Source of the DNA: Natronobeatus ordinarius
Lineage (GTDB): Archaea; Halobacteriota; Halobacteria; Halobacteriales; Natrialbaceae
Direction: 5' to 3'
DNA length: 64,000 bases
Assembly (NCBI RefSeq): GCF_024362485.1
Contig: NZ_CP101456.1
Location: 2,356,001 to 2,420,000, forward strand
Under the pieces are notes generated by a model. The model had not been told where the DNA came from, did not search any database, and saw only the letters and a program-made list of their open reading frames with translations. Within the stretch, counting starts at the first letter, position 1; every line of letters starts with the position of its first letter. Position numbers and translations under genes: made by a program. Below, piece by piece: positions 16,939-27,511 of the stretch.

Positions 16939-18870
16939 ATGTCCCAGGAACGCGAGTACGGCGCCGGACAGATCCAGGTCTTAGAAGGCCTGGAGGCCGT
17001 GCGAAAACGTCCGGCGATGTACATCGGCTCTACGGATTCTCGAGGACTCCACCACCTCGTCTACGAAGTGGTGGACAACTCGATCGACGAGGCGCTAGCC
17101 GGTCACTGTGACGACATCACCGTCGCCATCCGCGACGACGGTGGCGTCACGGTCACTGACGACGGCCGCGGGATCCCGGTCGACACCCACGAGGAGTACG
17201 ACCGGCCCGCCCTCGAGGTCATCCTCACCGTCCTCCACGCCGGCGGCAAGTTCGACAGCAAGTCCTACCAGGTCTCCGGCGGCCTCCACGGCGTCGGCGT
17301 CTCGGTGGTGAACGCTCTCTCAGAGCGACTCGAGGTGGAGGTCAAACGCGACGGCGGGGTCTTCACCCACGCGTTCGAGCGGGGCGAACCCCTGGGCGAT
17401 ATGGAACGAGTCCGCGACATGGACCCGGACGAGGAGTCGGGGACGCAGATCACGTTCTGGCCCGACGACGAGATCTTCGAAGCCGACGAATTCGCCTTCT
17501 CGACGCTCTCGAACCGGCTTCGCGAACTCGCCTTCCTCAACTCGGGCGTCCGGATCACCCTGCGCGACGAGCGCGAGACCGACGAGGTCGGCGAAGCGGT
17601 CGCCGAAACGTACGAGTACCACGGTGGCATCCGCGAGTTCGTCGAGTACTTAAACGAGACGCGCTCGGCGATGCACGACGACGTCATCTACTTCGAGGGC
17701 GAGGACCAGAACATCCACGTCGAGGTCGCCATGCAGGCGACCGAGGAGCTCCAGGGATCGATCCACGCGTTCGCGAACAACATCAACACGCGCGAGGGCG
17801 GTTCACACCTGACGGGCTTCAAGACGGCGCTCACCCGCGTCGTCAACGATTACGCAGGCGAAAACGACCTGCTTTCGGACATCGAGGAGAACCTCCGCGG
17901 CGAGGACATCCGCGAGGGGCTCACGGCGGTGATTTCGGTCAAACACCCCGACCCCCAGTTCGAGGGGCAGACGAAGACGAAACTCGGCAACTCCGAAGTC
18001 CGAGGAATCGTCGAGAGCGCGATGCACGAGGGGCTGGGCACCTACTTCGAGGAACACCCCGACACCGCCCAGGCGATCATCCTGAAGGCCGTCGAGGCCG
18101 CGAAGGCACGGAAGGCCGCGAAGAAGGCAGAAGAGCTGACCCGTCGGAAATCCGCCCTCGAGTCCACGTCCCTGCCCGGAAAACTCGCCGACTGTCAGAC
18201 GCGCGACCCGGACGAGGCCGAGTTGTTCATCGCGGAGGGTGATTCCGCCGGCGGGAGTGCCAAACAGGCCCGGAACCCCGAGTTCCAGGCCGTTCTCCCG
18301 ATCAAGGGGAAGATCTTAAACGTCGAGAAACACCGACTCGATCGCATCCTCGAGAACGACGAGATCAGAAACATCATCACGGGCATCGGCGCGGGAATCG
18401 GCGACGAGTTCGACGTCGAGGAGATCCGGTACAAGAAGATCATCATGGCGACCGACGCCGACGTCGACGGGGCGCACATCCGGACGCTCCTGTTGACGTT
18501 CTTCTACCGCCACATGCGGCCGTTGCTCGAGGGCGGCTACGTCTACGCGACCCAGCCGCCGCTGTACCGTATTCGCTACCGGGGGAAAACGTACGACGCG
18601 ATGACCGACCAAGAGCGCGACGAGATCGTCGCCGAAAAGTGCGACGGCAACCCGACCCAGGTCCAGCGCTTTAAGGGGCTGGGCGAGATGAATCCCGAAC
18701 AGCTCTGGGAGACGACGATGAACCCCGACAACCGCATCTTAAAGCAGATCACGATCGAGGACGCGGCCGCGGCGGATAAGATGTTCTCCGTCCTGATGGG
18801 CGACGCCGTCGAGCCACGCAAGCAGTTCATCAAGGATCACGCGCCGGAAGCGGAGTGGATCGACATCTGA
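16939..18870 (+). CDS. gyrB: DNA gyrase subunit B
   Basis: 643 residues from [20 protein letters not shown]; a longer in-frame extension to 16591 is rejected as promoter sequence. GHKL ATPase motifs: [25 protein letters not shown], and [16 protein letters not shown]. Toprim metal residues lie in EGDSAGG and [20 protein letters not shown]. The C-terminus [20 protein letters not shown] is canonical. With GyrA it introduces negative supercoils using ATP, and it is the target of novobiocin. GyrA follows 69 nt downstream, probably in the same transcript. Confidence 0.97.
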   Translation: MSQEREYGAGQIQVLEGLEAVRKRPAMYIGSTDSRGLHHLVYEVVDNSIDEALAGHCDDITVAIRDDGGVTVTDDGRGIPVDTHEEYDRPALEVILTVLHAGGKFDSKSYQVSGGLHGVGVSVVNALSERLEVEVKRDGGVFTHAFERGEPLGDMERVRDMDPDEESGTQITFWPDDEIFEADEFAFSTLSNRLRELAFLNSGVRITLRDERETDEVGEAVAETYEYHGGIREFVEYLNETRSAMHDDVIYFEGEDQNIHVEVAMQATEELQGSIHAFANNINTREGGSHLTGFKTALTRVVNDYAGENDLLSDIEENLRGEDIREGLTAVISVKHPDPQFEGQTKTKLGNSEVRGIVESAMHEGLGTYFEEHPDTAQAIILKAVEAAKARKAAKKAEELTRRKSALESTSLPGKLADCQTRDPDEAELFIAEGDSAGGSAKQARNPEFQAVLPIKGKILNVEKHRLDRILENDEIRNIITGIGAGIGDEFDVEEIRYKKIIMATDADVDGAHIRTLLLTFFYRHMRPLLEGGYVYATQPPLYRIRYRGKTYDAMTDQERDEIVAEKCDGNPTQVQRFKGLGEMNPEQLWETTMNPDNRILKQITIEDAAAADKMFSVLMGDAVEPRKQFIKDHAPEAEWIDI

Positions 18871-18939
18871 GATGACAGGTGAGTTGAACGCGCGACGCAC
18901 GCAGCGCCGACCACGATCACGACGAGACGAGGTCACCAC

Positions 18940-21486
18940 ATGAGTTCGGAAGTACCAGACCCAACGGACATCGACGCCGCATCGGTAGAGCCCGTCCGCA
19001 TCGAGGACGAGATGGAACAGAGCTACATCGACTACGCGATGAGCGTCATCGCCGGTCGCGCCCTGCCCCGGGTCGAGGACGGTCTGAAACCCGTCCACCG
19101 CCGCATCCTCTATGCGATGGGCGAGATGGGCGTCACGAGTGGCTCGAGCCACCGCAAGTCCTCCTCGATCGTCGGGGAGACGATGGGTGATTACCACCCC
19201 CACGGCGACCAGGCGATCTACGACACGCTCGTGCGGATGGCCCAGGAGTTCTCGATGCGCTACCCGCTGGTCGACGGCCAGGGGAACTTCGGTTCGATGG
19301 ACGGTGATCCGCCCGCCGCCCAGCGATACACGGAAGCGCGCATGGCCGCCATCGCCGAGGAGTTACTCGAGGACATCGAGAAGGACACGGTCGACTTCTC
19401 CTCGAACTACGACGATCGCTTACAAGAGCCCGACGTGCTCCCCGCGGCGTTCCCGAACCTGCTGGTCAACGGCTCCTCGGGGATCGCCGTCGGCATGTCG
19501 ACGAACGTTCCGCCACACAACTTAGGCGAGGTGATCGACGCCACGATCGCGCTCATCGACGACCCCGACGTGTCCGTCGAGCAGTTGATGGAGCACGTGA
19601 AGGGACCCGACTTCCCGACGGGCGCGAACATCGTCGGCCGCGACGCGATCTACTCCGCCTACGCCACCGGCCGCGGGCGCATCCGCGTCCGTGCCGAGTT
19701 CGAAGTCGAGGAGTGGAAGAACGGTCGCGAACGCATCGTCGTCACCGAACTCCCCTACCAGTCGAACAAGGCCCGACTGGTCGAGCGCATCGCCGAGGAC
19801 GTCAACGAGGGCGATCTCGAGGGGATCACGGACCTCCGGGACGAGTCCGACCGTGACGGCGTCCGCGTCGTCATCGAGCTCAAACGCGGCGCGAACACCG
19901 AGGTCGTCAAGAACAAGCTGCTCGAGAATCACTTAGAGCGCACCTTCGGCGTCATCAACCTCGCGCTGGTCGACGGCCAGCCCCGCGTCCTGACGCTCAA
20001 GGAGACCCTCGAGGAGTACGTTTCCCACCGCAGGGAGGTCGTCCGGCGGCGCAGCGAGTACGACCTCGCGGAAGCCGAAGACCGCGCGCACATCCTCGAG
20101 GGTCGGCTCAAGGCGCTCGAGAACGTCGACGAGGTCGTCGACCTGATCCAGGATTCGGCGGATCGATCCGCGGCGAAGGGGGCCCTCTGTGAGACGTTTG
20201 GCTTCTCAGAAGCTCAGGCCGAGCACATCGTCCGGATGCAGCTGGGCAGCCTCACCTCGATGGAGGCCGCCGAGATCGAAGCCGAGTACGAGGAGGTGAC
20301 GGCGGAGATCGAACGCCTCGAGACGATCCTCGAGAGCGAGACGGAGTTGCTCGAGGTCATCAAAGAGGAACTCCGCGAGATCAAAGCCGAGTACGACGAC
20401 GAGCGCCGGACCTCGATCGTCGAGGACCAGGGGGTAGTTACCCACGAGGACCTCATCCCACAGGAGGACGTCCTCGTCGTCATGACCGAGGACGACTACG
20501 TCAAGCGGATGCCGGTCGACACGTTCGACCCCCAGGGTCGCGGTGGTAAAGGGATCATCGGCGCGGACGTCAAGGAGGGCGACCGCGTGACGTCGGTGTT
20601 CCGGGCGAACACGCACGACTACCTGCTCTGTTTCACCAACCGCGGGAAAGTCTACCAGCTCAAGACCTACGAGATTCCGGAGATGGGCCGCACCGCCCGT
20701 GGGAAGTCCGCGGTCAATATCGTAGACCTCGAACCCGGTGAGAACATCACGGCCATCGTCGACACCGACGCCCTCGATGCCGACGAGTTCGTGACGATGG
20801 TCACGCGCGACGGCTACGTCAAGCGCACGGCGGGCGAGGCGTTCGAAAACATCCTCTCGACGGGGATCATCGCCGCCAGCCTCGAGGACGGGGACGAACT
20901 GGTCGACGTGGCGGTCACCGACGGCTCGAAGGACCTCGTGATCGCGACCGAGCACGGCATGACGATCCGCTTCGACGAGGGCGAGGTCCGGGCGATGGGC
21001 CGGAACGCCCGCGGCGTCAACGGGATCAAACTCGAGGCCGGCGACGCCGTCGCCGGACTGGTCGCGACCGACGAGGGTGACGACCGGGCGCTGTTGACGG
21101 TGACCCAGAACGGCTACGGCAAGCGAACGCCGCTCTCGGAGTATCGCACCCAGTCTCGCTACGGCAAGGGGCTGATCGACATCAAAACCGGCGACCGCAA
21201 CGGCTCCGTAATCGACGTGAAGGCGGTCACCGACGCCGACCACCTCGTTATCATGTCCGATCGGGGACAGATTATGCGGACGCGTGCGGCCGAGGTATCC
21301 ACCGTCGGGCGCAACACGATGGGCGTGACGGTGATGGACGTCGAATCGGGCGATTCAGTCGCCAGCGTGGACGTCCTTCCAGACGTAAACGGAGCAGGAG
21401 AAGCGTCAGACGACGACGTGGCGGAAGAGTCAGACGACGTGAGTGACGAGCGCGCATCCACGGAGCCAGCACCCGAGGACGAGTAG
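18940..21486 (+). CDS. gyrA: DNA gyrase subunit A
   Basis: 848 residues. The catalytic tyrosine is Y130 in [10 protein letters not shown]. The region equivalent to the quinolone pocket reads [18 protein letters not shown], so the usual serine after HGD is Gln91 while the aspartate is kept. The C-terminal beta-pinwheel contains the GyrA box as QGRGGKG, which marks it as gyrase rather than topoisomerase IV. The last 45 residues are a very acidic tail, common in halophiles. It pairs with gyrB upstream. Confidence 0.97.
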   Translation: MSSEVPDPTDIDAASVEPVRIEDEMEQSYIDYAMSVIAGRALPRVEDGLKPVHRRILYAMGEMGVTSGSSHRKSSSIVGETMGDYHPHGDQAIYDTLVRMAQEFSMRYPLVDGQGNFGSMDGDPPAAQRYTEARMAAIAEELLEDIEKDTVDFSSNYDDRLQEPDVLPAAFPNLLVNGSSGIAVGMSTNVPPHNLGEVIDATIALIDDPDVSVEQLMEHVKGPDFPTGANIVGRDAIYSAYATGRGRIRVRAEFEVEEWKNGRERIVVTELPYQSNKARLVERIAEDVNEGDLEGITDLRDESDRDGVRVVIELKRGANTEVVKNKLLENHLERTFGVINLALVDGQPRVLTLKETLEEYVSHRREVVRRRSEYDLAEAEDRAHILEGRLKALENVDEVVDLIQDSADRSAAKGALCETFGFSEAQAEHIVRMQLGSLTSMEAAEIEAEYEEVTAEIERLETILESETELLEVIKEELREIKAEYDDERRTSIVEDQGVVTHEDLIPQEDVLVVMTEDDYVKRMPVDTFDPQGRGGKGIIGADVKEGDRVTSVFRANTHDYLLCFTNRGKVYQLKTYEIPEMGRTARGKSAVNIVDLEPGENITAIVDTDALDADEFVTMVTRDGYVKRTAGEAFENILSTGIIAASLEDGDELVDVAVTDGSKDLVIATEHGMTIRFDEGEVRAMGRNARGVNGIKLEAGDAVAGLVATDEGDDRALLTVTQNGYGKRTPLSEYRTQSRYGKGLIDIKTGDRNGSVIDVKAVTDADHLVIMSDRGQIMRTRAAEVSTVGRNTMGVTVMDVESGDSVASVDVLPDVNGAGEASDDDVAEESDDVSDERASTEPAPEDE

Positions 21487-21689
21487 ACGCGAGTCTGCGC
21501 AATCGTAACCGTTGAAACGAGTACGATCGCCCGACGGCGTCTCGGGTCGAGGGACACCCGTCGAGCACCCAACACGGTCGTGATTGCTAGCAGAAGACGC
21601 ACGTGCTGAAGACGGGACTACGAGCGTCGGGCGGCGGCGGTTCGTTCGGCCGATTCTGTGGCCGTTCGAGCGATTCGACTGCGGACGAC

Positions 21690-22223
21690 CTAGTGTTCTG
21701 GTTCTTCTGCGGGAGCCACCATATCTTCGATCCGCAGAATGAGGATGTTGTTCGTGTCGTCTTTTCCGTCGACGGTGCCTTCGACGACGAGTTTCGACAG
21801 TGGCGTCGGTCCGACGACGACCCGGTCGTCCTCGTTGATCTCGCCGACGGCTCCCTGAATGTGGATCTCAGCCCGGCAGAGGTCGGGGTGGTGAACGCTC
21901 GAGAGGTCGATCTCCTCGACGATGACGTCCTCGACGGGCTCGCCCTCGTGCTCGAGCGGAACCGACGCGGGCTCGTCCATCTGCTGGATCTCGAGTGCCT
22001 CGTATGCGGCGGCTGTGGGTTTGTACCCACCTTTCGGCCCCGGTACGCCTTCGACGAGCTGGAGCGCCTTCAGGCTCTGCATCTGGTTACGAATCGTCCC
22101 CGGGTTACGGTCGACCTGGGCGGCGATGTCCTCGCCCTTGATGGCGTTCTCGGCGTCGTTGTGGAGGTTCGTGAGCGCGCGGAGGATCTTCTTCTGGCTC
22201 GGAGTGAGTTCGATCGATGACAT
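21690..22223 (-). CDS. HTH transcriptional regulator (Rrf2-like winged helix) with C-terminal domain
   Basis: 177 residues. The N-terminal winged helix is clear: LTPSQKKILRALTNLHNDAE, GEDIAAQVDRNPGTIRNQMQ, LVEGVPGPKGGYKPTAAAYE. The C-terminal half (about 85-170) is a beta-rich domain with HHPDLCRAEIHIQG and VVVGPTPLSKLVVEG, perhaps ligand-binding. Such proteins are often labelled Rrf2 or TrmB-like in haloarchaea. No target is evident. It is convergent with gyrA, separated by about 200 nt in which I see no gene. Confidence 0.75.
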   Translation of the reverse strand: MSSIELTPSQKKILRALTNLHNDAENAIKGEDIAAQVDRNPGTIRNQMQSLKALQLVEGVPGPKGGYKPTAAAYEALEIQQMDEPASVPLEHEGEPVEDVIVEEIDLSSVHHPDLCRAEIHIQGAVGEINEDDRVVVGPTPLSKLVVEGTVDGKDDTNNILILRIEDMVAPAEEPEH

Positions 22224-22340
22224 GGGGACTCCTTCGTAGTATATTTCCTTAAATGGGGCGGGTTGGGAGCCAGTTTCGTCTGCGATCGTTGGGGAAATCG
22301 GTGCAGTCGTGTGGCGGTGTTCGAACGGTGGAGGGATCGA

Positions 22341-23264
22341 TCAGCCCGGGAGGACCCAGCCTTCGACGATGACGTCCTCGAGCAGGAACATCAGACCCAC
22401 ACCGACGAGGAACGTCGCCGCGTTCAGCCGGGTCATGACGGCCTCGGCGTCGAACCGGATGAGCTGGGCCATCTCGATGAGCACCTGGAGAATCGCACCG
22501 ACGGCGATGGCGAAAAAGACCGCTGCGAGCAGACTCGAGTTGGCGAGGCTCCCGATCCAGCCGCCGATGATCACCGGCCCACCCGCAATGAGGCCCATCG
22601 CAGCGAAGTGATGGAGCGGTGGCGTCGCCCGGTCGCGCGCGACGGCGGCGACGACGGTGGGGCCCTCCATCACGTTGTGCATGATGTAGCCGAGCACGAG
22701 CAACGTGACGAGCGTCGCGTCTTCGAGGACGAACGCGACGCCGATTCCCATCCCCTCGCCGATACTGTGTAATCCGAGCGCGATCGCGACGAGGTAGGCG
22801 ATCTGGAGGCCGCTTTTCTCGCCGCTCGCCGCCGTTCGCTGTCGCCACTCGCTGACGGCGTACATGACGGCGAACGTTCCCAGGATGGCGAGGGCGGCGA
22901 GCCCCAACGCCAGTGTGGTGTGCTCGGCCTCGGCGCTGTGCTCGAAGACCTCCTCGGTCATCTCGAAAGCGATGAACACGAGCACCCCGGCGGCGAGTGC
23001 GAGGAACGCGTGCAGATATCGGTGATCGAGCGCCCGGATAAAGGGGAACCAGAGCATGCCGATCGCGACCGGTACGATCCCGGCGATCGCGCCGACGATC
23101 GTGAGCATCCAGAGGACCTCGAGCGTGCTCGCGTCGCTCATCGACTCCACGTTGCCGAACGGCGAGGTAACGTAGAGCACGCCGAGCACGGCGCCGAGAA
23201 TAACGAGCGGGCCGACGGCGAGCGCCCACCGGGGGAGCCGCTCGAGCGGCGAGTCGTCGCTCAT
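22341..23264 (-). CDS. ZIP-family divalent metal transporter
   Basis: 307 residues with about eight membrane segments. The ZIP signature metal-binding helices are present: ALGLHSIGEGMGIGVAF and GYIMHNVMEGPTVVAAV, each with His and Glu facing the pore. Family members import Zn2+, Fe2+ or Mn2+. It lies 146 nt downstream of the dtxR-family gene on the same strand and has its own operator-containing promoter at 23319-23332. This fits repression of metal uptake when the metal is replete. A DtxR rather than a Zur regulator suggests Mn or Fe as the substrate. Confidence 0.88.
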   Translation of the reverse strand: MSDDSPLERLPRWALAVGPLVILGAVLGVLYVTSPFGNVESMSDASTLEVLWMLTIVGAIAGIVPVAIGMLWFPFIRALDHRYLHAFLALAAGVLVFIAFEMTEEVFEHSAEAEHTTLALGLAALAILGTFAVMYAVSEWRQRTAASGEKSGLQIAYLVAIALGLHSIGEGMGIGVAFVLEDATLVTLLVLGYIMHNVMEGPTVVAAVARDRATPPLHHFAAMGLIAGGPVIIGGWIGSLANSSLLAAVFFAIAVGAILQVLIEMAQLIRFDAEAVMTRLNAATFLVGVGLMFLLEDVIVEGWVLPG

Positions 23265-23318
23265 CGACCGGCCCCACCTCGGCAGCAGTCAGTGTAGATC
23301 GTCTTCATCGAGCACAGA

Positions 23319-23332
23319 TTAGACGCGTCTAA
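23319..23332 (-). promoter_or_regulatory. Putative DtxR-family operator at the ZIP promoter
   Basis: TTAGACGCGTCTAA is a perfect 14-bp palindrome, 54 nt upstream of the ZIP start and beside a TATA-like ATATTAGTTT on the minus strand. The TTAG-N6-CTAA frame is that of known metal-repressor boxes. A related sequence lies in front of the dtxR-family gene itself. Confidence 0.65.
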
Positions 23333-23410
23333 ACTAATATGTTGTCCTTCGAAGCGACGATTGAGAGGTGTCTATCGGCACATCGACGTCGGTGAAAACT
23401 GGAGGAAAGA

Positions 23411-24091
23411 TCAGTGTTCGGCGCGTTTCGAGGCGTCGACTCGCACGTCTCGAGCGACGTCTTCCGGCAACGAGACGGGCTCCGATCGTCCGACTGCCTG
23501 GGCGGTGATCATCCCGAACGGAGCGATTTCGAGAATTTCGAGTTCGATCCCGGGTTCGACGCCGTGATCGGCGAGATACGAGAGCACCTCCGGGTCGTGG
23601 TCGGCGACCTCTTCGACGACGACGACGTCGCCTTCTTCGAAGCCGGTGATCGACTCGGCGTCGGTGGTTTCGAGTGGCTCGAGGTCCGCACTCGGGATCG
23701 GCGAACCGTGTGGATCGACCGTTGGGTCGCCCAGCGCGTCCGCGACGCGCGCTTCGAAGTCCTCGCTGATGTGGTGTTCGAGCCGGTCGGCTTCTTCGTG
23801 AACTTCGGCCCAGTCGTAATCGAGGTGTTCGGTCAGGTACGCCTCGAGCAGTCGGTGGTGTCTCACGACCTCGAGAGCGACGGTTCGGCCCTCGTCGGTG
23901 AGTTTCACACCCTGGTACTTCTCGCGGTCGACGAGCCCTCGCTCCTCGAGTTTCTCGAGCATGCTGGTGACCGTCGGCGACGTGACGTCGAGTTCCGCGG
24001 CGATCTCGGACGTTCTAATTCGGGCGTCCGACTCGCGCTGGAGCTGGTAGATGACCTTGAGGTAGTCTTCCATCACGTCGCTCAGCATCAT
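23411..24091 (-). CDS. DtxR-family metal-dependent repressor (SirR/MntR-like)
   Basis: 226 residues in the three-domain DtxR layout. The winged helix spans about residues 5-65 (VMEDYLKVIYQL, RTSEIAAELDVTSPTVTSML). The dimerisation and metal domain includes RHHRLLEAYL and EEADRLEHHIS. A C-terminal SH3-like FeoA-type domain occupies about 140-220. The position corresponding to the DtxR Cys ligand is not Cys, so a Mn-responsive type is more likely (inference). It precedes the ZIP transporter on the same strand and has a matching inverted repeat 10 nt before its start, suggesting autorepression. Confidence 0.88.
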   Translation of the reverse strand: MMLSDVMEDYLKVIYQLQRESDARIRTSEIAAELDVTSPTVTSMLEKLEERGLVDREKYQGVKLTDEGRTVALEVVRHHRLLEAYLTEHLDYDWAEVHEEADRLEHHISEDFEARVADALGDPTVDPHGSPIPSADLEPLETTDAESITGFEEGDVVVVEEVADHDPEVLSYLADHGVEPGIELEILEIAPFGMITAQAVGRSEPVSLPEDVARDVRVDASKRAEH

Positions 24092-24101
24092 CGTACGTCG
24101 A

Positions 24102-24125
24102 GTTTAGCTGCGTCTACTCCTAAAC
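24102..24125 (-). promoter_or_regulatory. Putative DtxR-family autoregulatory operator
   Basis: On the minus strand GTTTAG and CTAAAC face each other across 12 bp. The core GTAGACGCAGCTAA matches the ZIP-promoter palindrome at 11 of 14 positions. It lies 10 nt upstream of the dtxR-family start codon, where a bound repressor would cover the transcription start. Confidence 0.6.
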
Positions 24126-24210
24126 CTTGCGTCGTCTTCGAGCGGCCGCCCACATGATAGTCGACCATGGGAACCGTATCGACTAAACGAACGGTGACGA
24201 AGAGAGGCCA

Positions 24211-25131
24211 ATGAGCCGAACCGTTCGAATCATCGGCGCACCGATGGACTATGGCGCGAACCGACGCGGCGTCGACATGGGCCCGTCGGCGATCAGGTAC
24301 GCGGGGTTGAGCGACGAACTCGAGGATGCTGGCGTCGAGACCGTCGACGCGGGCGACCTGTTGATGCCGCGCGCAGAAGAACGCGATCCCGACGCGAATC
24401 CGCCACGGGCGGGGAACGCGAAATTCCTGCGCGAGGTCGAAGACGTCTGCTCGCGCCTGCGCGAACAGGTCGCCGAATCGCTCTCGGCCGGGGAGTTCCC
24501 GCTCGTCCTCGGCGGCGACCACTCGATCGCGATCGGAACCATGGGCGGCTCCTCGCGCGAGGCAGATCTCGGGGTGATCTGGTTCGACGCCCACGCCGAC
24601 CTCAACACACCACAGACGTCCCCCAGCGGAAACGTCCACGGGATGCCCCTTGCCGCCACGCTGGGACGGGGGCTCTTCGGCGAACTCGAGTGGGCACACG
24701 CACCGCGCGTCCGTGAGGAGGCAGTCGCGTACGTCGGCCTCCGGAGCATCGACGAGCGCGAACGCGACCTCATCAAGGAGAGCGACATGACGGCGTTCAC
24801 CATGGCCGACATCGACGAACGAGGGATCACGGCCGTCGTCGAGGACGCACTCGAGGTCGCGACGCGAGACACCGACGGCGTCCACGTCAGTCTCGATCTC
24901 GACTGGGTCGACCCGAAGACCGCCCCCGGTGTGGGAACGCCCGTCCGCGGCGGCGCGACCTACCGAGAGGCCCACGCCGCACTCGAGCGCGTCTCGAAGC
25001 ACGACGAGCGCGACGGAATCGTGCGGTCGATGGACGTCGTGGAGGTCAACCCGATTCTCGACGAGAAAAACGAGACGGCGAAGCTGGCGGCCGGACTCAC
25101 CGCGAGCGCGTTCGGCAAACGCATTCTCTAA
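24211..25131 (+). CDS. Arginase-type ureohydrolase
   Basis: 306 residues. All manganese ligands are in place: H104 (GGDHSIAIG), D126/H128/D130 (FDAHADLNTP), and the SLDLDWVDP aspartates. The loop DLNTPQTSPSGNVHGMP is arginase-like rather than agmatinase-like, so hydrolysis of arginine to ornithine and urea is most likely. It is a Mn2+ enzyme divergent from a DtxR/MntR-type repressor gene. The shared 119-bp intergenic region contains the operator, so metal control is plausible. Agmatinase or another guanidino substrate cannot be excluded from sequence alone. Confidence 0.85.
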   Translation: MSRTVRIIGAPMDYGANRRGVDMGPSAIRYAGLSDELEDAGVETVDAGDLLMPRAEERDPDANPPRAGNAKFLREVEDVCSRLREQVAESLSAGEFPLVLGGDHSIAIGTMGGSSREADLGVIWFDAHADLNTPQTSPSGNVHGMPLAATLGRGLFGELEWAHAPRVREEAVAYVGLRSIDERERDLIKESDMTAFTMADIDERGITAVVEDALEVATRDTDGVHVSLDLDWVDPKTAPGVGTPVRGGATYREAHAALERVSKHDERDGIVRSMDVVEVNPILDEKNETAKLAAGLTASAFGKRIL

Positions 25132-25337
25132 CTACGGCGACTCGCGCTCCGGTGACCGTCAACAGGGGCGGAATTTTAGACAAGTACGCTACAGTACCCA
25201 CGTCGTCGAAATGCAGATAGACGCTGGGATGAGGGCCCGACCTATCGGAAACCCGTATATAGCGAAAGGTTATGCGAGTGTCAGCCCTATAATACGTGAT
25301 CGAACCGCAAGCAGCGGAAGTTGATCAAGAACGAATC

Positions 25338-26036
25338 ATGTTAACAGACGCAGTCACCTATCTGAAAAACAGCGACGACGTGTGGAAGACCAGCATCATC
25401 GGTGGTGTCCTGCTACTGTTTGGCTTCCTGTTGATCCCGCTGTTCATCGTCTGGGGATACATCCTCCGGGTACTGGATCGAACCGCCCACGGTGACGACG
25501 ATGCACCGGTCTTCGAGGACTGGGGAGAGTTGACCGTCGACGGCGCCAAAGCGTTCGTGGTTCTGCTCGCGTACTCGCTGGTGCCGGTGGTGGTTGGCTC
25601 GGTACTGATCGGGAGCGTCTGGCTCGCCACCGGCGACAGTCCGGGCTCGGCCACCGCCGCCGGGACGATCTTCGGCGGGCTGGTCACGCTCGTGCTGTTC
25701 GTGGCGGTGGCATACGTCACGCCGGCAGCACTGGCACACGTCGCGTCGGAGCGGCGGATCGGTGCCGGATTCGAGTTCGAGACGCTCCGCCCGGTTCTCT
25801 CGAGTGGCACCTACGCAGCCAGGTGGCTGCTGGCGCTGGGAATCGTCCTCGTCGGGTCGTTCGTGGGCGGTCTCCTCAACGTGGTTCCGTTTCTCGGAGC
25901 CGTCCTCGGTGCGATCGTCGGATTCTACGCCCTCGTTGCGGCGTACTACGTGATCGGACACGCGTGGGGAGACCTCCACGTCGTCGCCGTCGACGACCGG
26001 GACGACGACCGCTCGAGCGAACGAGCCGCGGTCTGA
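25338..26036 (+). CDS. DUF4013-family membrane protein
   Basis: 232 residues starting MLTDAVTYLKNSDDVWKTSI, the conserved opening of DUF4013 proteins. The frame is open from 25296, but this start fits the family. Four to six membrane helices are arranged as two similar halves (GFLLIPLFIVWGYILRVLDR and later NVVPFLGAVLGAIVGFYALV). Function is unknown. The short charged tail is cytoplasmic by prediction. Confidence 0.8.
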   Translation: MLTDAVTYLKNSDDVWKTSIIGGVLLLFGFLLIPLFIVWGYILRVLDRTAHGDDDAPVFEDWGELTVDGAKAFVVLLAYSLVPVVVGSVLIGSVWLATGDSPGSATAAGTIFGGLVTLVLFVAVAYVTPAALAHVASERRIGAGFEFETLRPVLSSGTYAARWLLALGIVLVGSFVGGLLNVVPFLGAVLGAIVGFYALVAAYYVIGHAWGDLHVVAVDDRDDDRSSERAAV

Positions 26037-26297
26037 GATCCACACACGCCGCTCGAGTGATGCGTCGGTCCACGTTTCGGTGCGATGCCTCCACGTCGAC
26101 TTTCCGCTCGTGCGAACGCGTCGGCCGGTTCGTCGACCAAAACTCGAAGCGAGACGCGGTCGATAGCCCGGAGCAGGTCGGGTCACGAGGTCGAGTTCGG
26201 CCGCGCGAGCGGACCGAAGGCCGTGTTCAGTGAGAACGTATGACGAGTTCGCCACAGTTTCAACACCTTTGTATCATCCGCATCCCGACTGTCCATC

Positions 26298-27452
26298 ATG
26301 ACGGAAAACGTCGTCGTTCTCGGTGCTGGATACGCCGGTGCCGGCGCGATACAGAGCCTCCAGTCGGAACTGGACGGCAGCGCACAGCTCACGTGGGTCT
26401 CGGAGACCGATTACCACCTGGTCCTCCACGAGGTTCACCGGGTCATCCGGGACCCGGGCGTCCGCTCGGACGTCACGATTCCGGTTCGGGACATCGCGAA
26501 CCCGATGACGAAGTTCATTCAGGACCGCGTAACCGGCATCGACGTCGACGACCGCGTCGTCGAACTCGCCGAGGGAGAGGACGTCGAGTACGACTACGTC
26601 CTCGTCGCACTGGGCAGCCAGACGGCCTACTACGGTATTCCGGGCCTCGAAGAGCACTCCCTGACGCTCAAGGGCTTAGAAGACGCCCTCGAGATCCACG
26701 ACGCGGTGAAGACCGCCAGCCAGGAGGCGACCCGGGGCGAACCCGCACAGATCGTCATCGGCGGTGCCGGTCTCTCGGGCATCCAGACTGCCGGTGAGAT
26801 CGCCGAGTTCCGCGACAAGCACCGCGCCCCGCTCGAGATCCACATCGTCGAGGCGCTCGACGAGATCTTCCCGGGCAACGACCCCGAGATCCAGGGCGCG
26901 CTACGCAAGCTGCTCGAGGAAGCCGGCGTCACGATCCACACCGACGATCCGATCACCGAGGCCGAGGCGGACGTTCTCCACTTCGACGAGGGCGACCCCC
27001 TCGAGTACGACGTCCTCGTCTGGACCGGCGGTATCACCGGCCAGGACGCCCTCGAGACGGCCGACCTCGAGAAACAGCACAACCGCGTCGAGGCCGAGGC
27101 GAACTTCCAGACCTCGGACGAACGCGTGTTCGCCATCGGCGACTCGTCGATCCTCGACCAGGGTGACCAGCCCGCGCCGCCGACGGCCCAGGCGGCCTGG
27201 CAGGCCGCCGAACTTGTCGGGGAGAACATTTCGCGGGCGATCGAGAACCGCCCGCTGAAAACGTGGGAGTACGACGACAAAGGGACCGTCGTCTCGGTCG
27301 GCGAGAAGGCCGTCGCCCACGACGTCGCGTTGCTCCCGATCAACACCTTCGGCGGGCTCCCCGCGAAGAACTTAAAGAAGTTCATCGCGGCCCGCTGGAT
27401 CGCCGACCTCACCTCCTGGAACCACGCCCGGACGTGCTGGTCGTCGCTGTAA
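26298..27452 (+). CDS. Type II NADH dehydrogenase-like FAD oxidoreductase
   Basis: 384 residues with two Rossmann motifs: the FAD-binding VVVLGAGYAGAGAI at the N-terminus and the NAD(P)-binding IVIGGAGLSGIQTAGE near residue 155. The FAD-closing motif VFAIGDSS is near residue 275, and the C-terminus RWIADLTSW is typical of the NDH-2 group. Such enzymes pass electrons from NADH to quinone without pumping ions; sulfide:quinone reductase is an alternative. The 261-bp region before it holds no gene; a TATA-like TTTGTATC lies about 25 nt upstream of the start. Confidence 0.85.
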   Translation: MTENVVVLGAGYAGAGAIQSLQSELDGSAQLTWVSETDYHLVLHEVHRVIRDPGVRSDVTIPVRDIANPMTKFIQDRVTGIDVDDRVVELAEGEDVEYDYVLVALGSQTAYYGIPGLEEHSLTLKGLEDALEIHDAVKTASQEATRGEPAQIVIGGAGLSGIQTAGEIAEFRDKHRAPLEIHIVEALDEIFPGNDPEIQGALRKLLEEAGVTIHTDDPITEAEADVLHFDEGDPLEYDVLVWTGGITGQDALETADLEKQHNRVEAEANFQTSDERVFAIGDSSILDQGDQPAPPTAQAAWQAAELVGENISRAIENRPLKTWEYDDKGTVVSVGEKAVAHDVALLPINTFGGLPAKNLKKFIAARWIADLTSWNHARTCWSSL

Positions 27453-27511
27453 CTCGACCACTCGGGCCGACGATCGCACCCGAGACGCATCGGCGGCTTC
27501 TCTGACTCCTC

